In this document: piece after piece, positions 1 to 5,480 of the stretch
Layout: each line of letters starts with the position of its first letter
Position numbering within the stretch: the first letter of the stretch is position 1
Source: Streptomyces katrae
GTDB taxonomy: Bacteria > Actinomycetota > Actinomycetes > Streptomycetales > Streptomycetaceae
NCBI RefSeq assembly: GCF_000966975.1
Contig: NZ_JZWV01000909.1
Span: 1 to 7,348 of the forward strand
DNA: 7,348 bases
Direction: 5' to 3'
Program-made: the position numbers and the translations under genes
Notes under the pieces: generated by a model
Told to the model about the DNA's origin: nothing
What the model saw: the letters and a program-made list of their open reading frames with translations, nothing else
Databases searched by the model: none

Positions 1-1533
1 ACCGTGGAGTCCGTCGCCGGACTCGACGAGGCCCGCGCCGCCGAGGGCGTCATCTCCGTCACCGTCGGCGCCAAGCCCGGCGACGGCGTGCGCGTGCTCA
101 CCGACAACTGGGACCGGCTCGGCCTGATCGCCGTCTCCGCCGAGGACACCACGGCGGCGGTCCGCCGCGGCGCCGAGGTGATCCGCGAGCACATCCGCGT
201 CGCCCTCGCCCACCCCGACGGCACCACCGTCCTCGCGCAGCCCTCCGAGATCGCCCCCCGCGAAAACCTGCTGATCATCCACCGCAACCCGCTGGAGCCC
301 TTCCCCTACCGCTCCTGGCTCCCGGACCACACCGGCGACATCGTGGTCCTCGCCAACCGCGAGAAGATCGAACTCGCCGGCGAGAAGGTCCCCGACGGCA
401 ACCTCGGCTACACCCGCCTGGAGATCCACGACGACTTCGACTCCCCGGAGTTCGAGGCCCGGGCCGTCGAACTGATGGAGGAGCACCGGATCACCGGCGT
501 GACCGTGCTGCACGAGGGCGACATGGACCTCGCCGCCCGGCTGCGCCAGCGCTTCGGACTGCGCGGCCCCTGGAAGGACGACGTCAAGCCCTTCCGCGAC
601 AAGGCCCTGATGAAGACCCGCGCCCAGGCCTCCGGCATCGAGGTCGCCGCCTGGGTGCAGCCCCGCACCGCCGACGAGGCCCGGAACTTCGCCGAGGCCG
701 AGGGCTTCCCCCTGGTCTTCAAGGAGCGCAGCGGCTTCAACGCCATCGGCCTGCGCGTCCTCCACGACCAGGCCTCCTTCGAGGAGACCCTGGCCGAGGC
801 GTACGCGGCCGGAGAGCGGGACGACCTCCTGCTGGAGGGCTTCGTCCCGGGCCGCATGTGCCACGTCGACGGCGTGGTGCGCGACGGGCGGGTGGCCATG
901 GCCTGGCCCTCGCAGTACCAGTACGACCTGTCCTCCTTCGCCTCCGACCCGGGCCCGCGCATCGACCTCACCCTCGACGAGGACGACCCGGTCACCCCGC
1001 GCCTGCTCGACCTCGCCGAGCGGGTGCTGGCCGCCCTGGCCCCCGAGGGCTCCCGGCTGCGCGACCACGCCTTCCACATGGAGGTCTTCCTCACCCCCGA
1101 CGACCGTCTGGTGCTGTGCGAGATCGCCTGCCGCCCCGGCGGCGCCAAGATCCGGGAGGTCTTCCACAGCCTCTTCGGGGTCCACCTCGGCGAGTACGCC
1201 GTCCGCGCCGACGCCGGCCACCCGCTCCACGAGGCCGTCCGCAAGGGCGACGACCCCGCCGGGCTGCCGAGGCCGCGTCACATGGCCGGCCAGCTGCTCA
1301 TGATGAAGCGGCCCGGACTGGTGCGCGAACTGCCGGCCGTCCCCGACGAGCCGTGGCTGGACGGTTTCTGGCTCTACGCCGAGGAGGGCCAGGTCATCGC
1401 CCCGGCCTCCGGCTCCTCCGACTTCCTCGCCGCCGCCGTGGGCACCGCGCCGGACCGCACGGAGTGCGAGCGCCGGCTGCGCGAGCTCGGCGAGTGGGTG
1501 CGCGAACACAGCGTGATCGGGGACGCGTCATGA
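1..1533 (+). CDS. ATP-grasp ligase, 5' partial, possibly the second module of a two-module protein
   Basis: Predicted ATP-dependent carboxylate-amine (or thiol) ligase acting through an acyl phosphate; cytoplasmic. The frame is open at the left edge, so the true start probably lies upstream. Numbering from the GTG at position 4, a complete ATP-grasp domain covers about residues 88-500. RDKALMK (198-204) precedes the domain's central part, and K240 in FPLVFKERSGF is the likely ATP-binding lysine, followed by a Gly/Ser-rich loop. LLEGFVPG (276-283) is the strand that usually contacts adenine/ribose. E360 (FHMEVF) and E373 with R377 (CEIACRPGG) fit the metal and phosphate ligands. Residues 14-70 (EGVISVTVGAKPGDGVRVL onward) resemble the C-terminal lid of an ATP-grasp enzyme and also weakly resemble this protein's own end. 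This suggests a preceding module outside the window. The stop overlaps the MFS start (ATGA), so the two genes are probably co-translated. Family is clear; substrate is unknown. Confidence 0.88.
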   Translation, partial: TVESVAGLDEARAAEGVISVTVGAKPGDGVRVLTDNWDRLGLIAVSAEDTTAAVRRGAEVIREHIRVALAHPDGTTVLAQPSEIAPRENLLIIHRNPLEPFPYRSWLPDHTGDIVVLANREKIELAGEKVPDGNLGYTRLEIHDDFDSPEFEARAVELMEEHRITGVTVLHEGDMDLAARLRQRFGLRGPWKDDVKPFRDKALMKTRAQASGIEVAAWVQPRTADEARNFAEAEGFPLVFKERSGFNAIGLRVLHDQASFEETLAEAYAAGERDDLLLEGFVPGRMCHVDGVVRDGRVAMAWPSQYQYDLSSFASDPGPRIDLTLDEDDPVTPRLLDLAERVLAALAPEGSRLRDHAFHMEVFLTPDDRLVLCEIACRPGGAKIREVFHSLFGVHLGEYAVRADAGHPLHEAVRKGDDPAGLPRPRHMAGQLLMMKRPGLVRELPAVPDEPWLDGFWLYAEEGQVIAPASGSSDFLAAAVGTAPDRTECERRLRELGEWVREHSVIGDAS

Positions 1534-3074
1534 CGGGGGCCCGCCTGTCAGCGAAGACGCGGTACATGCTGGGCATGGTCGTCGACGCCACCGGCGCCGG
1601 CATGTACCTGCCGCTGTCGCTGCTGTACTTCCACCACGTGACCGGGCTGCCGCTGACCCAGGTCGGCACCCTGATGACGGCCGCCGCGGTGATCGGCCTG
1701 ATCAGCAACCCGGCGGCGGGCGTCCTCATCGACCGGTTCGGCGCCAAGGCCGTCGTCACCGGCGGATACCTGCTGCGGGCCGCGGGCTTCTGCACGTACC
1801 CGCTGGTGGACAACGGCTACACGATGTTCGGCGTGATCCTGCTGGTGGCCCTGGGCGACACCTCGTTCCCGCCGGCCATCCAGTCGTTCATCGCCGAGTT
1901 CGTCAAGGGCAACGAGCGGGACAAGCTGCTCGCCGCGCAGCGCAGCCTGCGCAACGCCGGTCTGGGCGTGGGCGGTCTGATCGCGGGCGGCGTCCTCGCC
2001 CTGGGCAGCGACGCCTTCTACTACGTGATCGTGTTCTGCACGGCGGCCGGGTACGTCCTGGCGGCCGTCTGCTTCGGGTCCATCCCGATCCCGCGCACGG
2101 CCCCGGGGGCCGCGGCCCCCCGCGTCTCCCGCAAGGGCGGCTACCGCCTCGTCGCGCGTAACCGGCCCTTCCTCGCCCTGACCCTGCTCAACGTGCCGAC
2201 CGCGTTCGGCTACACGGTGCTCGCCGTCGGCATCCCGGCGTACGTCACCCAGGACCTGGGCGCCTCCACCTCGCTGGTGGGTGTCCTGTACGCGGTCAAC
2301 ACGGTCGGGATCGCGCTGCTGCAGATCCCGGTCACCCGGGCGCTCGTCGCCTTCCGCCGCTCCCGTGCGGTGGCCCTCGGCGCGGGGGTGTTCGCGGCCT
2401 CGTTCGTGGTCTTCGCCACCCTGGCCGCCGTGGGCGAGAAGTCCGTCATCCTGGTCGGGATCTTCGCCGCGACGGTCCTGTTCACGGCGGGCGAGCTGCT
2501 GCACGGCGCCACGGCCTCGGCCCTGTGCGCGCAGGCCGCGCCGGAGGAGACGCGTGGCCGCCACCTCGCCGTCTACCAGCTCTCCTGGGCGGTGCCCAGC
2601 GCGCTGGCCCCGGCTGTCCTGACGGCTCTGCTCACCCTGTCGCCGACGGCGATGTGGCTGGTCCTCGCGGTCGGGGCGACGGTCTCCGCCCTGGGCGTGC
2701 TGCGCCTGGAGCCCAGGCTCCCGCAGGAGGCGGTGTACCCGGCCCCGCGCCCGGCGAAGACCGCCCCGGCCGAGCCGGCGCGGGCGTCGCACGTGAGCCC
2801 CCTGCCGGGCCGCTTCCCCGCGGCCGGCAGGGGGCCCGTACGTTCCCCGGCGGTAGGGGGCTCCCCAGGACGGGAGGCCGGTGGGCAGGGGGTTCTCCGG
2901 CGCCGGGCCGGTCCCGAGGGCTACGGGGAGCCGGCCGGGGACGGGGCGGCGGAGGGCGGCAGGGTGCCCGCGGCCGTCCCGGAGGGCTCCGGCGTCGTAC
3001 GGGCGGTCGGGCCGGCCGTCCCGCTGGGCAGGGCACCCGTGAGGATCTCCACCTTGCCGGTGTCGAGGGAGTAG
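1530..3074 (+). CDS. MFS transporter, probable exporter, with an anomalous C-terminal extension
   Basis: Predicted 12-helix major facilitator protein of the inner membrane, probably a proton-driven exporter. The ATG overlaps the upstream ligase stop as ATGA, which fixes the start and implies translational coupling. A motif-A loop, GVLIDRFGAK (residues 64-73), sits between helices 2 and 3. Hydrophobic helices alternate up to about residue 393, with a central loop at 185-212. This core fits the usual ~400-420 residues. The frame then continues to 514 residues with a Pro/Gly/Arg/Ala-rich tail and no membrane segment. That tail passes through a 12-bp hairpin and overlaps 154 bp of the convergent carbonic anhydrase gene. 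In the +1 frame a TGA at 2794-2796 lies directly before the hairpin, at codon ~422, so a lost base or readthrough may have lengthened the protein. Pairing with an ATP-grasp ligase recalls bacilysin BacD/BacE (established for bacilysin, inferred here). Transporter call is firm; the 3' end is not. Confidence 0.85.
   Translation: MTGARLSAKTRYMLGMVVDATGAGMYLPLSLLYFHHVTGLPLTQVGTLMTAAAVIGLISNPAAGVLIDRFGAKAVVTGGYLLRAAGFCTYPLVDNGYTMFGVILLVALGDTSFPPAIQSFIAEFVKGNERDKLLAAQRSLRNAGLGVGGLIAGGVLALGSDAFYYVIVFCTAAGYVLAAVCFGSIPIPRTAPGAAAPRVSRKGGYRLVARNRPFLALTLLNVPTAFGYTVLAVGIPAYVTQDLGASTSLVGVLYAVNTVGIALLQIPVTRALVAFRRSRAVALGAGVFAASFVVFATLAAVGEKSVILVGIFAATVLFTAGELLHGATASALCAQAAPEETRGRHLAVYQLSWAVPSALAPAVLTALLTLSPTAMWLVLAVGATVSALGVLRLEPRLPQEAVYPAPRPAKTAPAEPARASHVSPLPGRFPAAGRGPVRSPAVGGSPGREAGGQGVLRRRAGPEGYGEPAGDGAAEGGRVPAAVPEGSGVVRAVGPAVPLGRAPVRISTLPVSRE
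2797..2835. terminator. Strong GC hairpin, probable bidirectional terminator
   Basis: A perfect 12-bp inverted repeat pairs 2797-2808 (GCCCCCTGCCGG) with 2824-2835. A further 4-bp CCGC/GCGG pairing (2810-2813 with 2820-2823) leaves a TTCCCC loop. There is no T tract, as is common for Streptomyces terminators. It lies between two convergent genes: inside the extended MFS frame and about 86 bp beyond the carbonic anhydrase stop. It could therefore end transcripts from both sides. Confidence 0.7.
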
Positions 3075-3778
3075 TAGCCGCCGACCACCGCGAGGGAGCC
3101 CTTCTCGACCAGGGGAGCGAGGTCGGCGTTGGCGCGCAGGTCGTCCGCGGTCAGCCGCACCTGGTTACGGATCATCCGGTCCACCGGGTCCGGTCCGCCC
3201 TCCTTGACCGTCTGCTCGTACGCCGGGCGCAGCGCCTTGGCGAGTGCCTCCAGGTTCCCCGGCAGGGCTTTGCCGTCGCGCTCCGCCTTGTACGCGGCGT
3301 CGATCGCCCCGCAGCGCTGGTGCCCGAGCACCAGGACCAGCGGGGTGGCCGAGGTCAGCGGCCCGTACTCGACGGAGCCGGTGACCACCGCGTCGACCGC
3401 CTGCCCGCCCGTGCGCAGGACGTACATGTCACCGAGCCCGGTGTCGAACAGCAGCTCCGGCGGCACCCGGGAGTCGATGCAGGACAGGACCACCGCGAAC
3501 GGCGTCTGGCTCTGGGCGACCAGCTGACGGCGCGTCGGGTCCCGGTCGGGGTGCTGGAGATTGCCGTCCACCCACCGTTCGTTGCCCTCCATCAGCCGCG
3601 CGTAGGCGGCGGCCGGTGTGCTCGTCCGGGGAGTGGACCCCGCGGGCTCCGGCCGGCCCCGGACCGCGCCGGCCGGGGTGGTGGCCTTCGCCGTGCAGGC
3701 CGAGAGCGTGCCCATGGCGAACGCCGCCAGGCCGCCGGCCAGCAGGGCCTTGCGGCGCGGCAGTCCTGCGCTGTCCAT
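2921..3778 (-). CDS. Beta-class carbonic anhydrase, predicted Tat-exported lipoprotein
   Basis: Predicted zinc enzyme interconverting CO2 and bicarbonate, 285 residues. The zinc site of beta-carbonic anhydrases is visible: C100 and D102-R104 in SCIDSR, and H153/C156 in GHQRC. The N-terminus has a twin-arginine-like LPRRKALLAGG segment, a hydrophobic stretch, and a lipobox LSAC with the acceptor cysteine at 28. It should therefore be exported and anchored outside the membrane, unlike the usual cytoplasmic form. The segment corresponding to the common RNAGN motif reads RTGGQ (about 122-126). The catalytic domain closes at YYSLDTGKVEIL (235-246). A Ser/Thr/Pro/Ala-rich tail of about 38 residues follows. 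The start is supported by GGAGGG eight or so bases upstream (3785-3790). The last 154 bp overlap the convergent MFS frame; the conserved domain end lies in the overlap, so this frame is the more credible one there. Family certain; extracellular location inferred. Confidence 0.93.
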   Translation of the reverse strand: MDSAGLPRRKALLAGGLAAFAMGTLSACTAKATTPAGAVRGRPEPAGSTPRTSTPAAAYARLMEGNERWVDGNLQHPDRDPTRRQLVAQSQTPFAVVLSCIDSRVPPELLFDTGLGDMYVLRTGGQAVDAVVTGSVEYGPLTSATPLVLVLGHQRCGAIDAAYKAERDGKALPGNLEALAKALRPAYEQTVKEGGPDPVDRMIRNQVRLTADDLRANADLAPLVEKGSLAVVGGYYSLDTGKVEILTGALPSGTAGPTARTTPEPSGTAAGTLPPSAAPSPAGSP

Positions 3779-3803
3779 CGCTTTCCCTCCGGGGTCGCCG
3801 TGC

Positions 3804-3823
3804 GGGTCCCGTAGGGGGGACCC
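3804..3823. promoter_or_regulatory. Hairpin/inverted repeat in the leader of the carbonic anhydrase gene
   Basis: GGGTCCC (3804-3810) and GGGACCC (3817-3823) form a perfect 7-bp inverted repeat with a 6-base spacer. It lies 26 bp upstream of the carbonic anhydrase ATG, between it and a weak -10-like GATAGT on the minus strand (complement of about 3830-3835). It could be an operator or an RNA hairpin in the leader, or chance in GC-rich DNA. The rest of the 140-bp gap (3779-3918) shows no clear -35 element and no other gene. Confidence 0.35.
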
Positions 3824-3918
3824 AGGCGACTATCGGACGGGGCGCGGGCGTGGCGGCCGCAGGCACGAGCGGGAGCCGCCGGGGTTCGCACCGTCGGCGC
3901 ACATCCGGGCGGGCGGGG

Positions 3919-4152
3919 TCAGGAGCCGGGCACGGGGCGCGCCGTCACGGGCTGGGAGGGGGCCTGGTGGCCGCCGGTGGCCAGCATGCGCACCTCGCCC
4001 CGGTCGCTGATCTCCGCGCGGACGATGCCGGTGGCGTCGGCGTAGACCGGATGCCCGCCGGGACCGGTCGACTCCGTACGGTCCACGACCACGGTGTCCC
4101 CGTCGGTCCCGGCGCTGCCCGGAAACGTCAGCTCGTAGCGTCCCGTGCTCAT
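3919..4152 (-). CDS. Small protein, DUF6296-like
   Basis: A 77-residue soluble protein of unknown function. It matches my recollection of the small actinomycete DUF6296 family: opening RYELTFPG, then DTVVVDRTESTGPGGHPVY (about 19-37), ADATGIVRAEISDRGEVRML (38-57), and a GGHQAP motif (60-65). It has no signal peptide, membrane segment or cysteine. The alternating hydrophobic pattern suggests a small beta-rich fold. Start: ATG at 4150-4152 is the only reasonable one, but the best Shine-Dalgarno (GGAGG, complement of 4154-4158) is one base from it, unusually close, and no upstream in-frame start is seen. It follows the lipoprotein gene after 75 bp that include a terminator-like hairpin, and is 140 bp from the carbonic anhydrase. 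It is therefore probably its own unit, although I found no convincing promoter. Reality of the gene is likely; the family name is from memory. Confidence 0.7.
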   Translation of the reverse strand: MSTGRYELTFPGSAGTDGDTVVVDRTESTGPGGHPVYADATGIVRAEISDRGEVRMLATGGHQAPSQPVTARPVPGS

Positions 4153-4213
4153 GCCTCCATCGTGGGCCGCCCCGGCCCTCCCCGCCTTCCGGCTTTGCCT
4201 CCTCTTTGCCGCG

Positions 4214-4244
4214 GCGCCGCGCCCGCTCTAGACGGGCGCGGCGC
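4214..4244 (-). terminator. Perfect 12-bp hairpin spanning the lipoprotein stop codon
   Basis: Arms 4214-4225 (GCGCCGCGCCCG) and 4233-4244 are exact reverse complements, with a 7-base loop CTCTAGA. On the minus strand the TAG stop of the lipoprotein gene (4228-4230) lies in the loop. No T tract follows. Position and stability suggest the terminator of the DUF4188-lipoprotein operon. It may also protect the mRNA 3' end. Confidence 0.65.
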
Positions 4245-4857
4245 AGATGACGTCGTAGGGGCGCCCGATCGACAGGGTCAGCTCCATGGGCTCGGAGGTG
4301 CCCGCCGGGCACTGCTCCTTCTCCTTGACCAGGTCGAGCACCTTGAAGGCGTCGCGCCCGGCGGACGCGCAGGCCACCTCCTGGGCGGAGGAGGAGACGC
4401 AGTCGCCCTTCACCAGCTGCCCGCCGCCGGCCCCCGCGTCCCCGGGGTGGTCGCCGGAGAGGTTGCGTCCGCAGACGGTGTGGGTGGGGATCCCGCCGCC
4501 CTTCGACTTGTCCTTGGAGGACCCGTACGACACCGACACGCGGATCATCAGGTCCGTCCCCGCCGGGCACTGGACCGACCCGGGCAGGATCCCGGCCGAG
4601 GTCACCTCCAGGGCCTTGAAGGTGGCGCCGGACTCGTCGCAGCCCATCGCCCGGTAGCCGTCCGGTGCCTGCTTGGGGTCGGGGCCGCCGCAGTCGCCGG
4701 CCTGCCAGGACCCGCTGCCGCCCTTCGAGGACGAGGAGGACCCGGAGCCGGTGTCCTTGCCGCCGCACGCCGCCGTGAGCGCGAGGCCCAGGCCGAGTGC
4801 GGCCACGAGTCCGGCGCGCCGTGCGGCGGCGCTCCGGGAACTGCCGTGCTGGAACAT
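4228..4857 (-). CDS. Cysteine-rich lipoprotein with two tandem repeat domains (LppU-like pattern)
   Basis: A 209-residue predicted lipoprotein of unknown function. A basic N-terminus (R8, R13, R14), a hydrophobic stretch 17-27 and the lipobox-like LTAAC place the lipidated cysteine at 31, followed by a Gly/Ser linker to about 50. Two copies of one domain follow. Repeat 1 (51-132) has C56, C73, C97, C129; repeat 2 (147-209) has C153, C163, C183, C205. Shared landmarks in order are GDC, C, FKALEVTS/FKVLDLVK, QCPAGT, a beta strand, and VC/IC at the end. The spacing suggests two disulfides per repeat and export as a folded surface protein. The pattern recalls the LppU/SCO3897 family (inference from memory). 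The reading frame extends upstream, but ATG 4857 is chosen because AGGGAG (about 4862-4867) precedes it and the signal peptide starts there. It is 8 bp after the DUF4188 stop, with its ribosome site overlapping that stop. Confidence 0.85.
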   Translation of the reverse strand: MFQHGSSRSAAARRAGLVAALGLGLALTAACGGKDTGSGSSSSSKGGSGSWQAGDCGGPDPKQAPDGYRAMGCDESGATFKALEVTSAGILPGSVQCPAGTDLMIRVSVSYGSSKDKSKGGGIPTHTVCGRNLSGDHPGDAGAGGGQLVKGDCVSSSAQEVACASAGRDAFKVLDLVKEKEQCPAGTSEPMELTLSIGRPYDVICAAPV

Positions 4858-4865
4858 CGTTCTCC

Positions 4866-5384
4866 CTATCGATTCGGTTCCTGCGGTGCCGCCGGACGGT
4901 AGGCGAAGCGGTCGGCGCCGCGGCGCCCGCGCTCCTCCAGCGGCAGCACCCCCGTGGCTGCCGCCAGCCCGTACGGGGGCATGTCGAAGTAGATCGTCTC
5001 GTACCCGCCCTGGGGCGCGACGTACGTCTCGTGCCAGATCCCGACGTGCCCGCGCATCCTCCCCGCCCGTTCCTTGCGGTTGATGGCGGCCCACATCCGG
5101 TGGTGCAGGGCGTCGGGCGCCTTCGCGTACGCGTAGAGCTTCTCCTTGGACTCCCAGTACTGGACCACGTAGTAGGTGCGCGGCGAGGCCGTGAGCAGGA
5201 CGTGGTTCAGCAGCCCGCGCGCCCTGTCCTTCTTCAGCTCGCGCAGCATCCGCGGCATGCCGGTGAAGACGGGCAGCCAGGAGTGCACGGCCCAGAAGTG
5301 GTTGATGCGCATCCCGATGAGCAGGACCACGGCGTCACCTTCGAGGGCTGCCGTGGTGCGGCCCGGGATCGGCTTGGCGGACAC
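4866..5384 (-). CDS. DUF4188 family protein
   Basis: A 172-residue protein that fits the DUF4188 family, whose biochemical role is unknown to me; some annotations liken it to small ferredoxin-like monooxygenase folds. Family landmarks: PGRTTA (7-12), GMRINHFW then HSWLPVF (24-40), MPRMLREL (43-50), VVQYW (73-77), GHVGIWHETY (112-121), and FDMPPYGLAAA (133-143). No signal peptide or membrane helix is visible, so it is probably cytoplasmic. The open frame reaches 5477, but GTG at 5382-5384 is the better start. GGAGG (complement of 5389-5393) lies four bases before it, conserved sequence begins just after, and starting at 5477 would put coding sequence over the operator repeats of the divergent regulator. 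It is probably the first gene of an operon with the lipoprotein 8 bp downstream, likely controlled by the adjacent MerR-type protein. Family call good, function unknown. Confidence 0.87.
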   Translation of the reverse strand: MSAKPIPGRTTAALEGDAVVLLIGMRINHFWAVHSWLPVFTGMPRMLRELKKDRARGLLNHVLLTASPRTYYVVQYWESKEKLYAYAKAPDALHHRMWAAINRKERAGRMRGHVGIWHETYVAPQGGYETIYFDMPPYGLAAATGVLPLEERGRRGADRFAYRPAAPQEPNR

Positions 5385-5388
5385 GAGG

Positions 5389-5393
5389 CCTCC
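5389..5393 (-). promoter_or_regulatory. Ribosome binding site that sets the DUF4188 start
   Basis: Minus-strand GGAGG followed by CCTC and then GTG. It favours the 5384 start over the longer upstream frame and frees the intergenic region for regulation. Confidence 0.65.
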
Positions 5394-5415
5394 GGACGGT
5401 GTGGGCTCGACGTGT

Positions 5416-5463
5416 GGATAGCGCGACTTTCCAACAGGGCGTGATGAGATAGTGGCGCTATCC
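5416..5463. promoter_or_regulatory. Divergent promoter region with GATAG half-sites, probable MerR-type operator
   Basis: GGATAGCGC (5416-5424) and GCGCTATCC (5455-5463) are exact 9-bp reverse complements 30 bp apart. A third half-site, GATAG (5448-5452), faces the right arm to form GATAG-TGGCG-CTATC (5448-5462). On the minus strand TTGCGC (complement of 5472-5477) and TATCTC (complement of 5446-5451) stand 20 bp apart with most of this small dyad between them. The long spacer is typical of MerR-activated promoters. GATAGT at 5448-5453 could be a -10 for the regulator itself. The repeats are seen directly; promoter and operator roles are inferred. Confidence 0.6.
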
Positions 5464-5480
5464 GAGGAAAGGCGCAAGGG

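Noticed and set aside
408..1244. Long minus-strand open frame opposite the ATP-grasp gene
   Set aside because: Arg/Ser-rich translation with no recognisable domain, no ribosome site; typical shadow frame of a high-GC gene.
858..1529. Extension of the MFS frame upstream to an ATG at 858
   Set aside because: The added 224 residues are Arg/Pro/Gly-rich shadow sequence of the ATP-grasp gene; the ATGA-overlap ATG at 1530 begins the real transporter.
1548..2792. 414-codon minus-strand frame opposite the MFS gene
   Set aside because: Low-complexity Arg/Gln/Gly/Asp composition, no family features, while the plus strand encodes clear membrane helices.
2525..3814. 429-codon plus-strand frame across the MFS end and carbonic anhydrase
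   Set aside because: Complement of a certain carbonic anhydrase gene with intact zinc ligands; composition is that of a shadow.
3830..4768. 312-codon minus-strand frame in another phase
   Set aside because: Arg-rich frame overlapping the lipoprotein and small DUF6296-like genes out of phase; no ribosome site or domain.
3616..4902. 428-codon plus-strand frame over the DUF6296-like and lipoprotein genes
   Set aside because: It runs opposite two genes with supported starts and protein features; it has no features of its own.
4858..5094. N-terminal extension of the lipoprotein to an upstream start
   Set aside because: It would overlap the DUF4188 gene out of phase and bury the signal peptide; ATG 4857 has its own ribosome site.
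5385..5477. Longer DUF4188 start at 5477
   Set aside because: No ribosome site near it and it covers the operator repeats; GTG 5384 has GGAGG upstream and fits the conserved N-terminus.
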